In this document: in pieces, positions 46,301-58,745 of the stretch
Numbering within the stretch: the first letter of the stretch is position 1
Layout of the letters: every line of letters begins with the position of its first letter
Source: Hirundichthys speculiger
Taxonomy: Eukaryota; Chordata; Actinopteri; Beloniformes; Exocoetidae
Reading direction: 5' to 3'
Assembly: GCA_018398805.1 (NCBI GenBank)
Contig: JAGFBZ010000849.1
Span: 2,190,501 to 2,254,500, forward strand
DNA: 64,000 bases
Position numbers and translations under genes: made by a program
The notes under the pieces: generated by a model
Databases searched by the model: none
Seen by the model: only the letters and a program-made list of their open reading frames with translations
What the model was told of the DNA's origin: nothing

Positions 46301-49300
46301 GCTCAGTTTAGCGTTGTTTTGCAAGTTTCCTTGTCTTTTCTGTCGCACACTTTAAGAACCAGCCTAATGGTTCTGCTGTGTCTGTGAATCGGATTGATAT
46401 GTTTTCTCATCACAGAAAGCAACTTGCATCTCCGTTTCCCAACTCAATAATTAGACCACGCATTGTGAAGCTGGCTTCACATTGCTGTGTCTGTGTGGAA
46501 ACGACAGAGGAACTGTTGCTGGTGGTGATAAACCATTCCAGCTCTGTTGATTTTACTCTCTGTTCTCTTGCTTCTCGTCTCTAACTTACCACACAAACAG
46601 CATTTCATCTTGGCTAAAAGGCCTCGAGATTTCTTTTGTTCTTTGGTGCTCAGCTGCTCTGGGTGTGACACCATGTGACCTTATCCTCCATTTTTGTAGT
46701 TTATCACCACCACATGGGTTGGAAGCCATCTTATTCCACACACACACACACACACACACTACAGTTCTCTCTGACACAAATGTATGACACAAATGTATTT
46801 ATGTTGATATTTCTATTTCATGCTTATTTGCTTATGTTTACGTTAGCTGGCATCTAGTTTAGTATATCAGAATCTTAATCTGTGTTCTTTGTTCATCTTT
46901 AATACTTGTGCTTATAAATTCTGAAATATTTTCATGAGAGAAGTTTTTGTGGTTATTTTGGATATGTTTGTAACCCTGGCGGTTGAAAAGCTCTGTGTTC
47001 AGGCTCATTCCTTGCTCTGTAGCACCACATCTGGTAACAGGCTGGAACACATGGAACGACAGACATTTTCAGACTGATTGTGGCTTTTAGTTGTTATTCA
47101 GGATAATTTTGTTAATACATTTCTTGTGTTATTAATCACTGATTTCGCACACTTGTTAATAACCCCTTAATGACTAAACAAGCATTTTATATCCAGTCTT
47201 GTCTCTATGTATCCTATAACCTCATCTGTCAAAGCCTCAGCTAGCCAGAACAAACTTCCTAGTAAATCCAAAATGTTCCTGTTTGCATGTTGTATATTTA
47301 CCTTGTGTGGAGACACACTGATTGCCTGCAGCGGGACTGTTACACACACACACAATCACACACAGAGATCTTAATATATAACAGAGTATAATAGACTTTG
47401 TGAGGAATGCATTATGATGACTATCATAATCACTGACTTGATTAAGTCCACTTGGCGTGGAGTGTTTTGTTTCCCCCATTATATTTTTATCACATCAGGA
47501 TGCAGGAATTTCAGGCTACAGCTGAAAATTCTTCTGTGGTCGTGACTCAGACAGTATGTATCTTCTTCTCCAGATTTGTCAAGCCTTGCCATCGACAGCA
47601 GCACCTGCTCCTTTTCACTGCAGCAAGGACATTCAACTTCTGTCAGCATCAGATGGCAAACTTCTGCACCACAACACTGACGTTAGCCTTTGATTAAGCT
47701 CCATGTCCAGAGACCATGCTAAACAAGGTTAGCAGGGGCTTTGTCAGACTGGGTTGAGGCACAGAGAAGAGTTTATACCCTCTTATCTAACTCTAGGGTT
47801 GAATAAGCTAAGTCCAAAATGTTGGCATATCCCTTTAATGGCTAAAACCACACGTCTCTTTAAGAACATTAACAATTGTAGTTTTCATGCAGCAACAGGA
47901 AGAGTAAATAAAGCGTTGACTGTGTCATACATCTACCAGCTGAAACTGATTAGGTTGAAGTAAAGTCCATTAACTGTGTAAAAGTGGTCACTGGACAAAA
48001 CTCTGTGGTCACTTGCATGTCATTATCTACCTAGAACTGTTTTTATCTTGGCTTATTGCATCAAGTGACCTTTTTTAAATACTTGCCTCCTCCTCCATAT
48101 TTATTCTTATTATTATTGTCTAATTCTTTTTTGAATAATTATTCTAGTTTTTTTTTTTTTTACTCTCAAAGTATTAAAACAAATAAATGTAATACATGTC
48201 ATTTAGTGTGCTGGACAGGGAGTGAGTGTCATAACATAGTTATGACACCTCATGACCTGTTGCAGAATAAGCCAACAGGCCCAAACAGTCTGCGATAGAG
48301 ATTGGTTGTTTACCCATAAGGTAAGCTCTGATCTATTGTCAGTGTTATAGACATGTTAAGGCAGCCAAGGAGCATTAAGAGAAAGTTACGATGTCTGTGT
48401 AACAGGATTCATTTGTCAACTGTAATGCACATAGTAGATTGGCTGGATTAGAGACTCATTATGTTGGTTAATCAGTGTATTTGATTAATCTCAGCTCCAC
48501 TATAAAGAACACGTTTAAGCTGCATACAGCATCAGCTACTTATTCTATATCTTCAGTGATTATTATTCTGATCAATACATTGTGAAATATGCTCTAAAGT
48601 GAAATGATTCTTGGTGTCACTTCCACATTTTTATGAGTGCACTTTGCTACTGGGACGCTCAAACATTCATATGCCTTTCTAATGTTTTGTTTGCATGCCG
48701 TGAACATAAGAATAAGACTTTATGAGAACATGAATATATTTCCTAATGGGCACAATGATGATAATATAAAACAAAAAAAAATTGCATGAACTGCATGCAG
48801 TGCAAAGCTGTATCTGGAATGAAATAAGGTCAGCAAGCCACAGAAAAATGTGATCACACTTCTCAAAGGCTCATTCCATATTACATTCATGTTAGCACCC
48901 TAATCAATTTAGATTCTTCCATCAAGCTTAGTCAGATCATTAGGATGCAATTTTCATTTTGCTTGAGAGTGAGTCCATTAGTTGCTTGTGTAATATTGGA
49001 CTCTAAATTGGTGCACTCAAATTGTATCTGGACTGATTTCAGAACAATAACCAGCACAGAATTACATGCAAATGCATCATTAAATCTAAAAACACATTGG
49101 TGGTTGCAGACATTGATAGTGCAGACACACAACGCAAACATCTTCCCATTACCACCACCTTTGCCAGTCATTTCAACTGCTTCCTTTATTGATGTGTTTA
49201 TGGTGGCTTTGAGCACCCTCCTTCACATCTTAATAGATGGAAATAGCAGCATGTACGCTCCACTGAGCATTACAGGAAGTGACTTTCAACTACCTTACAC

Positions 49301-51811
49301 AAGGTGGGCAAATCAGTGGGGAGCAAGCCATTATGGCAGTGTTGTGGTTCATTTGAGTGCCATGCACTGTGCAAGAAAACATGATCTTTCCAAGTGTCCA
49401 GGGGATTCTGCACAGCGGGGTTGCTGGGGGGGAAGTCGCCCCGTAAATTACAACTAATTACAGCTTCGATTGAGCTGAAATCCAGTCTGCCCACATTTCC
49501 AAGAAGAGACGGGAGGTATTTCATTCTTTTCCACTTAAAGTTCAGTATCCTTTGGCAGCACTGAGCAACTCACCAGTATTTAAATAAGCATTTCCAGTTT
49601 GCTCCTAAATGCACTATGTTGTGCTTTGTGGAATTGATACGTCCATTAAGGCCAATGTAGTCCTTCTTCTGTAGATTTTGATAATGACCATAATATTTCT
49701 ACTGTCTGAAATTGCTAAGATAATAGCTAATGTGGTATGGACTCTGACATATGAATTGTTGCTTAGTTTTAGTTTTATTATTTATTATCCATTTTATTAT
49801 TATTACAATTTATAGATTACAATGCTAGGCACTTAATTCCCATGACCTTGAGTTACAGGATTTCTTTCCTGCATTTCTGTAGTGGTCTGAGCCTTGACAG
49901 AGAAAGGCAATATTTCTTTTTTTTTTTCGTCTGTTGTCCTCCCACATAAACCCATTTATCATGTGCTTCTATTCCACTTCACCAGAGTTTTTAAATTTCC
50001 CCCAAATCACGCATAATGCGCACAAGACAAGCTATGACCCACATGATGCTAGCATTGTGAATTGTGTTTTCAAGGATTTTCTAGCAATAAAGGAAAAATC
50101 CCACAAGCAATAAACACTTTGGCTGAAAGTGAGTAATGGAAAAGATATATGATGATATTGGTGCCAAAAAAAGCAAGATGTGTAGTATTCTGATTGAGGA
50201 TTTTCAGAGGCTAATAAAAAGATCAATTCTAATAATCACATGCTGTTCAGGGGGGTTTTCTCTGCTTTGGATGTAGAGAATGTGTCATGTCACCAGAGAA
50301 AAATGAAGATTATGTGTTTAGATTCATTTTAAGCCCCCAATCAAAAACTCAACCAAGCCAACAGTGACCATAAATCCTCCCAGCCCGTCTCTGCTTTGTT
50401 GAAGATGATCTCTGAGGAATCATTCATTTTATTGTTACCATGGGCACAGGAACAAATCTTATTCCTGCCCTCCTCTCATCTGTTCTCTTTTTTTCACTAG
50501 CTGAGCTACTATTATTAAGATAACAAAACAAAAAAAGCAGGGAGAAAAAAGGGACAATAAAAGCAAATTACCCTCCTTTCAGTGCACAGAACCAGACTCA
50601 CTCAACGTGGCACAGGGATGATTCTCATCAGCCTCTGTTGTTGGAATGGGAATATCTCTCACAACATCTAAATAATTGTTGAACAGGGTAGAAGTGATGA
50701 CTTTCATGCCAGCCACCAGGTTGTTGGAAGTGAATGAGGTGTCCGGCCTTCTCAGTGAGGGTGGCAGGCTGAGCGAACATTAACACCTGGGAGACTAATA
50801 AGCCACTGCTTTGGCAAAGCCTCTTAGCACGTGGCCTGTGTCATCTATTTTATATGGCTTTGGCAGAGGGCATTAATACTCTGCTCCCTTTGCATTACAA
50901 AGGAGCTGTGTTCACAAACACGCAGAAACTTCTACAACCCAGAGAAAGACTGTGCAGAATTCCTAAGTACTTGACAACAGTCCGCGATAGTTTTCAGTCA
51001 GTTATAGAAACTCATTTACATATCCAGAGAGAGTGGCATTTAGGTTGGCAGCAGGGGAGCAGAGACATCCTGGGTTCCACATCTTCAGTTCATCCAGAGG
51101 GATCCCCACCTGCTCCCACACCAGCTGAGTGACATCATCCTTCCAATCAGTCCGGATCGATCCAGCGCCTCTGCTGGTATCAAATGTCTAAACAACCTCA
51201 TCTTACTCCTCTGATCTCCTCCCATATTTCCTTATTTCTCACCCACCAAATAGACAAAAATAGTCTGTTTAGTTTTAGTCTTTGATTTAAAATTCAAGTT
51301 TAGGGACAGGAAAATTGAAGCACTTTGCTTTCTGGTTAGACTCCTTCTTCACCATTAAGATAAAATAAAGTACAGTGATCTGAAAATCAGCTACACTCCA
51401 TCTTATTCTATGGCTCCTTTCTCCATCATTATAAAGTAGACTCTGTTATACTTGAACTCCTCTACCTGGGATACTCTTCCCCTTCACCTGAAGGAAACAT
51501 GCCATCCTTTACTGGGAGAGAACCATGACTTCTGATTTGAAGAAGTTATACAACACTTATGTGAACTGTTCAAGTGGATTTGAGACTTTACGGTGGCAGC
51601 TGTCTTCACTGTAGGCGTACCGTGAAATCCTGTTCATACAGGTCCCGGACTCCTGAAGCACATCTCACCAAATAACTTTGAGAACCAAGTTGTAGGTTTT
51701 GTCCAAGTTAAAAATATCTGTGTAAAACCCTGGCCTCATTGTGAGAACTTTGCATTTGACTATCATTCTTAAGAACCTTCCTGTGCACTGACACATCATC
51801 TAACAGACAAA
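46301..51811. other. Transposon-poor stretch, no confirmed exon
   Basis: A (CA)n tract lies at about 46737-46760. The longest open frame of the window (48945-49457, 170 codons) lies here but has no domain, no known-protein resemblance and an overlapping long frame on the other strand. No transposon is recognised. Confidence 0.4.
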
Positions 51812-51813
51812 AA

Positions 51814-52283
51814 CCCGATTTATACTTCTGCATCAAAGCCACAGCGCATACCTATGCTGTAGGTGTAAACCCTCTGCCGTAAACTATGCAGGACCCCGAC
51901 GTGCACCTCTCTCCTACACCGACCACAAGAAATGTGACTGGTCGACTTGGTGGATTTGTTGTTCCTTATCTTTGTATTTCCCACTGCTACTTTTCTGTGT
52001 CCTTTTCAAGTAAGATAGAATGATAATTTTCTGCAGTGTCTGTAAAAATGACTGATACTTAACATTTATCAGTGCCAACTCATGTAGCTTGTTTGCTCTG
52101 TTGCTACGTTTGAGCTATATAAGGGAAGTAAACAAAAGGAAACTCTGCGCTGGAAGCTGCAGGAAAGAACCAGCAGTGCCCTCTAACAGGTAGCGGTGCA
52201 ATTACAGAGAGATGCGAACAACACACAAGTACCAACACCAAATATAGCATTGGGCCCATGTTACACAGATGTGAGAATCAGGC
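51814..52283. mobile_element. Probable miniature DNA transposon (GATTTATACTTCTGC family)
   Basis: The left end CCCGATTTATACTTCTGC matches a common fish miniature-element terminus. The right end CAGATGTGAGAATCAGGC is its decayed reverse complement (about 14 of 20 matching). The left part keeps the family's paired TAC/CGC words (CTATGCTGTAGG, CTATGCAGGACCCCGACG). No target duplication is clear and no coding sequence is present. Confidence 0.5.
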
Positions 52284-53989
52284 TTAAGAAGTGGAAAAGT
52301 GGGAACCACTGCCCATGTTTACGAGGGTTCCCACGGTCCACGTGTTAAGCAACTCTGGGTGAAATTTATCCACCCCTGGATCCCTACCACGAGTTTTAAC
52401 GTCTCAGAACCAAGTACCAAGGGTCTCAAACTCCTGTTACTTGGAGAATTTATGAACATGACAGATGCACTAATGTGGCGAGAAGTTTTATATTTGCAGA
52501 TAGAGTGCACCACCTGTCATATGTAAGTCAAATCAATTATTATGAGCCCTCGTGACTACAAGAACTTGTTTTTGTTATGGCACAATACTGTATATTTTCT
52601 ATGCTTTTTTATCTAAACTACATTTTTTGGCACATCATGTTACTGTGTGGTGATGAAAGTCAACAGTATAGTCAATAGCATGATTTAAATATCATCTTAT
52701 TATCCCAGTGGGGAAAAATAATGAAGTTAATACAAGAAAGTAGACATCAGTACTAAGGAGTACTTCTAGAAAAACATAATACATGTTTTTTTGTTTGTTT
52801 TTTGTTTTTTCCTCTTCTCTGGCTGACATTAATGATTGGCTTTCATTGTCATACCATGGCAGGCTTTTGGGATACAGCTGCTATGGAGATGAGATCTACC
52901 CCAGGCTAAGTACTGTTAATGGGATTCTCTCATGTACACATCACATGTCCTAGAGATGCTACATTCTCATCATGTGTTTGCCTCATTCAAGTATCAGCGT
53001 ATTGGGAATGTGTGAAAATGTATGGAAACGATTCCTTGTGTGTGTGTGTGTGTGCGTGTCTTGGTTTGACGTATATATACTGTATACTGCTTTAACGTAT
53101 ACTGTAAGCGTCTACACTCTCTGTATGGCCAAAAAAAGAAAAAAAAAGTAATCAACAGGATTTATTTAAACAAATAGGTAATACCCTTGGAAAATTATGT
53201 TTTGATTTGCAACAAGTGATTTAACCCCAAGTGATTCAGTCCTCATCCTTTAGACAACAATGTCAGAAGACATATCTTGTAGTCGTGGAAAAGTTGTTAC
53301 TTTTACTGCTTTCAGAGAAAATGTGACCACTCAGACCAACCTTTTAACATCCTAAATTAAAGATGACCAACATTCTTGTGGTCAACAAGATATTAAAGAA
53401 CAGCTAACCTCTGCTTCATTGTGAAGATGGCTGGCTGCTCCTGTCAGCTGTCTCTTCACACCTAATTCCTTACTCAAACTGCTCACAGACCTGCAGGACT
53501 GTGAGCAGTTCGGATCAGGAGTCTGCCAGCAAGTTTTGATTGATATGGAACAGTACATATCAAAATATGTCCAGCTCTCACTCACGCTGCTATCCTGCCT
53601 CTGAATCAGAATCCCTGAGCTCCGGTGGGAACCAGTGGAACCGCCCGCAGACCACTTCTGCGGTGCACGTCATATCAGCAGCGTTCCCTGCAGTGGAACT
53701 GCCAGCTTCCTGTCATCCATTTCTTTCTCAATGTCACGTTACTGAGTGAGTACTCTGAATTGTGGTGATTATTTATGTGTGAATCGTTGCATGATGACTT
53801 TTATCATTAAGTTACGGCAGCACAAAGTCACAACCCTGTTTTGATTCAGACTCAACTCATTTAAAAGGATTACCGCAAATCATAGTAGGTAGACCACCTC
53901 TGGGCCTCATTAGTGGGTTCCTCCCTCTTTGAAGTTATTGGTCTGCATCGAAGAAAAAGGTTGAGAACTGACAAAGAGATTATTAAGAC
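52284..53989. other. Noncoding stretch with a TG microsatellite
   Basis: A (TG)n tract lies at about 53037-53056, and an A-rich run near 53128-53148. Only short open frames are present. Confidence 0.4.
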
Positions 53990-54596
53990 CTGAAAGGATC
54001 GTGATGAAACATCATCTTTGAGGGAAAAAAATTAGTTCTTAAAAAAAAAAAAAATTGAACTGGAGTGACTGGAGGGCTTTTTTTCTTTCATTTCTTAAAA
54101 TTTTTTATCAAAGATAATCAATAGTGGAACTCACAGTGATGTTTAACAATGAAGGAGCGTTTCCAGCTGAACAAGGTGAAGAAAGTCAAGGTTTTGGGAC
54201 AAAACAGTTGTGTAGCTTTTAGAAAACCCCTTAAAAGTGCCCCCACAAGTCTGTAATGGCAGTGATTAAGTGGTGACATGAGCTTATTCCAGGACGACAC
54301 AACCGGTATTCATTAGATTCAAACTATGAAAGAGTGGCTCAAAGACACAGAGGCATCATTTTCGCATGGATTGGCCACCGCAGAGTCTAGACCTCAATCC
54401 CGCTGGGAGTCTTTTGGGTGTACTCGAAAATACTTTTCCCATCATCAAGACTAGACTGAAAAATTAAATCATCTTTGGACTGAACTACAGTAAATGCTGC
54501 ACCATTCCATAAACTGTGTGCCATAATTAAAACTAAAGGTGGTAAAAACAAATCATTAGAATATTATATTCTGTTGCCTTTAGTCCTGTATACTGA
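53990..54596 (+). pseudogene. Tc1/mariner transposase C-terminal remnant
   Basis: Plus-strand scraps of a Tc1/mariner transposase are visible in changing frames. LFQDDTTGIH (about 54,273-54,305) contains the FQDD block with the second catalytic aspartate. Next is MKEWLKDTEASF, then MDWPPQSLDLNP (about 54,366-54,401), the block before the catalytic glutamate; the glutamate itself is not seen. The tail LHHSINCVP with TKGGKTNH-like ending is near 54,500-54,555. The 3' end appears close to 54,596. No N-terminal DNA-binding domains or inverted repeats could be placed, and frameshifts plus stops show that it is dead. The left limit is a guess. Confidence 0.65.
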
Positions 54597-57134
54597 CAGA
54601 GGGCTGAGTGATGTCACCACTGTGCACCAAATGTACGGGGGTTGAAAAACAACAGTTATGAGGAAGTTGGAGGAAATGCTAAGGGGACAAATATGAGATG
54701 ATGAGGAAATATGGTGGGCACATCTGCATGGAGGGTGCTCCAACGTGGAGACACACAAATAGGGTGCCCTGAGGAGGTCTTAGGGAAGCAAAGTGGGCTG
54801 CAGCTTATGGTTCATCCTGGCTGCGTGGTTGCAGAGAGGAGTAGAGGCTAGAAATGATCATTACAATCATTAAATCAAATTGGCACGTGGCTACTGTCAG
54901 GTAGGCGCTGAATTCTGTCCAGTGTCTGTGGGATTAAGGGCTGACGTGAATTCTTTGTCGGTAATTCTACAAGACAAATAGCAGGGCTCCCTAGACACCG
55001 CCCCCTTCAAGGCAGCAGGCAGCCTGCACTAATTAGCAAGGGAGGTGTGAAGGAGAAATCATTACTTTATCCTCACACTGTGCCCTACATACTATCACTT
55101 CCTCCACAGACGCCATCCTGGCCACCTCCCATTCATTCTCTCCACGCCGTCTGCAGCGAGTTGTGATGTTTCCGTGAGCAAAGTTTGTGCTCAGCAACAC
55201 TAAGCACTGCCAGCGAGTTCAAAACGGAGGGCAAACAGATGACAAAACAAGAGGCAGAAATAGGGAAGGTTAAAACGGGGAAACGTGATGATGATTGAGG
55301 GGCTGGGGGGAATAGAAAAGAACATCAGACTTGGCAAAAGAGGTGGAGAGCAGGACTGAGGGAAGGGGTTTGTGCTGTAAGGTGTGGACAGCTCGGTGCC
55401 ATGACTCCCTTGGTGTAATTGCAGTTGTAATTACAGTGGTCTGTGATTGATTGAGCCAGGCGGACCTTTAAAGCACCTTTGTGTCGTGGATGAGGCCTTT
55501 GTAGCAATGCTTCACCCCCCCTTCTGTGGACCTTTATAAGGGCTCCCATTCCCAGCAGCATGATTCATGAGCACTGGAGCTGTCTGCTGACCCAAGTGGG
55601 CCTGCAGTCCAAACCATCAGGCAGCACTCAAAACAGTTGCCCTCTCCACATTTAATTAGCGTAAAAACGCAGAAGGCAACCACCACTGCCTTCTCTCATT
55701 TTCAAGCTTGCATTCACAACTACACATCACAAGATGTTCTCACCAGAGAGCACAGTTCAACAAAATCAGAAAGCAGCAACTGTAAACTGATCCAGCTATA
55801 AGTGTTGCTGTTTATTTACTCATACAAGCCACCACAGGCGATCAACATGACTACATAGTCCAACCGGATTTAGATTTAGCGATAAGCGCCACAAGTAAAG
55901 TGGTGCACTTAGTACATCCAGGCCACTATCTATTCAAGAACATGCTGAATATTTAACCATATATCAATTTTACATACAAGCTTTTAAAATATGTGATGTT
56001 TTTTTCATGGGGACAGAATGCATAAAAGCCACAAAAATTGGAACCCTGTTGCATCTTCCATGCGTTGAAAAATTCCCTTACAGTATATTGAGCAGCAATT
56101 ACCAAAACAATGCACTCACTCTGTTTGTGCCTCAAGTTACTCTTACTACTGCTCTGTCATCCCCCCCCACCCCGGAAAAAAAGTGGAAAACAACACAATG
56201 CAGCAGAAAATGGATGAAAAAGTTAAAAAAAAAAAAAAAAAAAAAGCATTGTTAGTGAAAGCCAGGAGCTCTAACATTTTTATTTATTTTTTTAAAGTAA
56301 TTCAGGTGTTCATGAGCAAAGGGAAAAATATGCAGGCACTTCAGTAGAACACGATCGACCCCAGCAGCAACTCAAAATAGGAGGGGCACAGAATAAATAA
56401 AACAGTGCTCCAGTGCACTGCACAGAAATCTAACATTCATGGGTGGTTCGCGAGAGCATCTGAGGCAAATAATAGCATTCCACATAAACCCATCTGAACA
56501 ACCCACCCACTCAGTCCCCACCCCCGAAAAAAAGCGTCCTTTCAGCACATATTCATAAAGGCTCTCTAATGGCTTCCAGAGGGACGTGGGGGCCTTCTCC
56601 TCAGACGGAGACATTTCACAGGCCCAGAGGCAGAGCAGAGAAGCGCTCAGAGAAAAATATCAAATCTGAGAAAGAGACAGTGAGTTAGGAAAAAAAAAGA
56701 AGCGAAAAAAAGAGGGAGAAGGAGAGAGAGAGGATGTCTTCATCATGAGTGGAATAGGAATGATGCCCCACTGGGGTCTATTAGTGAGCCTTTACATACA
56801 ATGGCTGCCTCGTCAATTTCCAAGTGAGGCAACAATTCAAAGTTGCCAGTTTACTGTGACACTGATATTAGGGTTTTTCTGGAAAATATACATTACTTCT
56901 TGGAAAACCAGTATAAATACTCTCATATTGGGGTGGGCCATCTAGTTTGCAAATGAACACTGCAGGCTGTTTCTCTGTAACATAATTCACGATGACATAG
57001 CACCTCTCGGTGTTCAAACAATTTTAAAACAGCATCGCCAGTATACAGTGCTTTCCTCGTATTCACCTCTTTACGTGCACATTTGCACACTGGCTGCCAT
57101 TGTGTCATGTAGGGTGTTGGCCGGGCTTTTTACT
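54597..57134. other. Noncoding stretch, partly conserved-looking
   Basis: It contains a 21-base A run at 56225-56245 and a C run near 56161-56169. The block at about 54,990-55,570 has few homopolymers, contains CTAATTAGC and TGTAATTGCAGTTGTAATTAC words, and looks like regulatory sequence rather than repeat. No exon is supported. Confidence 0.35.
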
Positions 57135-57205
57135 TTTCAGTGTCTGTTCAAGGACACAGGACATGTGAAGAGAAGCTGGGGATTGAGCCACCAACCTAGC
57201 AAATT
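57135..57205 (+). repeat. Truncated copy of the 3.9-kb dispersed repeat
   Basis: CAGTGTCTGTTCAAGGACAC, then GGACATGTGAAG and GGGATTGAGCCACCAACCT, correspond to the 3' part of the repeat at 3926-4180 (CTTGCCCAAAGACGCTTCAAC...GGGATCAAATCACC). Only this end is present. Confidence 0.5.
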
Positions 57206-57210
57206 ATCAT

Positions 57211-57431
57211 CAGGGGTGGGCAAATCCAATCCTCGAGGTTCTGCATGACTTAGATGGCGTTACCCCGCTCCAGCACATTTAAATCAAATGATGGGTTGTT
57301 AACGGTCTTGTGCAGACCTTGATGACGAGCTGATGGTGATCCATTTGTTTGAATCAGGTGTGTTGTGGCAGGAAAACATCTAAGACCTGCAGGACAGCGG
57401 CCCTGGAGGACTGACATGGCTCATGCCCGGT
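57211..57431. mobile_element. hAT-type miniature element (CAGGGGTGGGCAA family)
   Basis: The left end CAGGGGTGGGCAAATCCAAT and the right part CAGGACAGCGGCCCTGGAGG followed by a decayed TGCCC end match a widespread fish miniature hAT element. The centre has the usual imperfect palindrome (ATTTAAATCAAATGATGGGT against CCATTTGTTTGAATCAGGTG). No intact 8-bp duplication remains. Confidence 0.65.
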
Positions 57432-58193
57432 CTAGCTCCTGTTGTCCTGAATCTCCATTCACAGTTTTCAGCATGTAAACGATTTGTGTGAGCTGGTGAT
57501 CAGATCAGCTGCTGACGTCACCAGAGATAATAACTTTAAATTCACATCTGATTATGACTGAATTCTTAATATTTCACGATTATGTGTTGAACATGTAAAC
57601 ATCTAAATCTATGTCCAAATTAGTTTGCTTTCATTTTAAGATAGCATTTTCCATTACGAATGTGGATCAGTCTGATGTGGACATATACGTGTGAACACAG
57701 CCATCCAAGGTTATTGGTCACGCAAGTGTGAGTGAAAACAGGTTGAAAATTCTGTTGTGGCAGATTGCTGCAAAAGTGGCTTGCCTCCTGCACATGTAGG
57801 CAATTGCAGTATTTATCAAATCCAAGGACAAAAAAGTCAGTAGAGCTTACTGCTCCATCGTCAGAGTTGTGTATAGCTTCATTGAGGCACCTCTGTGTGT
57901 GTTATTTTCTGGTGATGGTCAAATGATATAGGCTTGAAAAATTATATTGACCCAAAAGAGCCTGTGCATTATGGCATAAATGATAAAGGCTTTCAGTTTC
58001 GCTCCACATCACACCACAACCCTCAGACTTACAAGCAGATATGGCCTCTGAAGTGGATATATAAAAAAAATACATTTCTTCTATCATGAATGGACGAATG
58101 TGGATTGTGGACGTAGCCTATGTCTTTCAGAAACCTGGATACATTTTGTGTTGGCTTTCACATAGGGAAACATGATTTGCAGACCCCTTTGAC
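57432..58193. other. Noncoding stretch, nothing recognised
   Basis: No repeat family or exon is seen in these 760 bases. Confidence 0.35.
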
Positions 58194-58745
58194 TAGGGGT
58201 GTGCCAAAAAATCGATTCGCATAAGAATCGAGATTCTCATTTGCTACGATTCATAATTGATATAAAATGTCTCAAAATCAATTTTGAAAAATAATAAAAT
58301 AAAATAAAATTTGCTGGCTGTCCGCGTCCATTTTGTAACTACGCGGGACGTCCTGACGTCACCACGCAGCCGGCTTTGGAACGAACGCAAGCGCATGGAA
58401 AGCACCAAAACAAAGATGCAAGAAAAGGAGATCCAACCGGCCCCGTCTTAGCTAAAAGTTACAATTTGGCGTCATTTCTGGTTTTTACCGAATGCTCGGA
58501 AAAACCGAGCTGGACATGACGCACAGAGTGTGCAAGCATTGCAAAACTAAGATCAAGCACTTCAGCAACACAACAAATGCGCGGGCTGATGTTACGAGGA
58601 ATCACCCGGAGATCAAAGATACGGAGCAGAGTCAGCTGCCAGCTGCAGACCAACGCATACTTCAGGGCTTCACGAAGCTCTGCCAGCTCCGAGCGGGCAA
58701 AAAAAAAAAAAAAAAAAATAGTGAGCTATACTTAGAGTAGCAGTT
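58194..58745 (+). mobile_element. hAT transposon, 5' part only
   Basis: The left end TAGGGGTGTGCCAAAAAATC followed by GATTCGCATAAGAATCGAGA is the terminus of a common fish hAT (ZBED-like) group. A 5' leader and the first part of the transposase follow. The sequence then runs into a 19-base A run (58700-58718). The catalytic domain and the right terminal repeat are not found downstream. Confidence 0.7.
58394..58738 (+). pseudogene. hAT (ZBED-like) transposase N-terminus, broken
   Basis: A likely start MESTKTKMQEKEIQPAPS at 58,394 is followed by a stop. After a frame change the sequence GKTELDMTHRVCKHCKTKIK leads into a BED-type zinc finger: VCKHC supplies the two cysteines, and NTTNARADVTRNHPEIKD follows. 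In the family the second half normally reads RAHVTRHHP; here one histidine is read as aspartate and another as asparagine, so zinc binding is probably impaired. The text continues TEQSQLPAADQRILQGFTKL and ends in lysines encoded by the A run. The DDE core and the hAT C-terminal domain are absent. The protein would have bound the element ends; this copy cannot. Confidence 0.75.

Noticed and set aside
48945..49457. Longest open frame in the window (170 codons, plus strand)
   Set aside because: No domain, no membrane or signal pattern beyond chance, a 94-codon frame overlaps on the other strand, and no splice or promoter context. The sequence reads like noncoding single-copy DNA.
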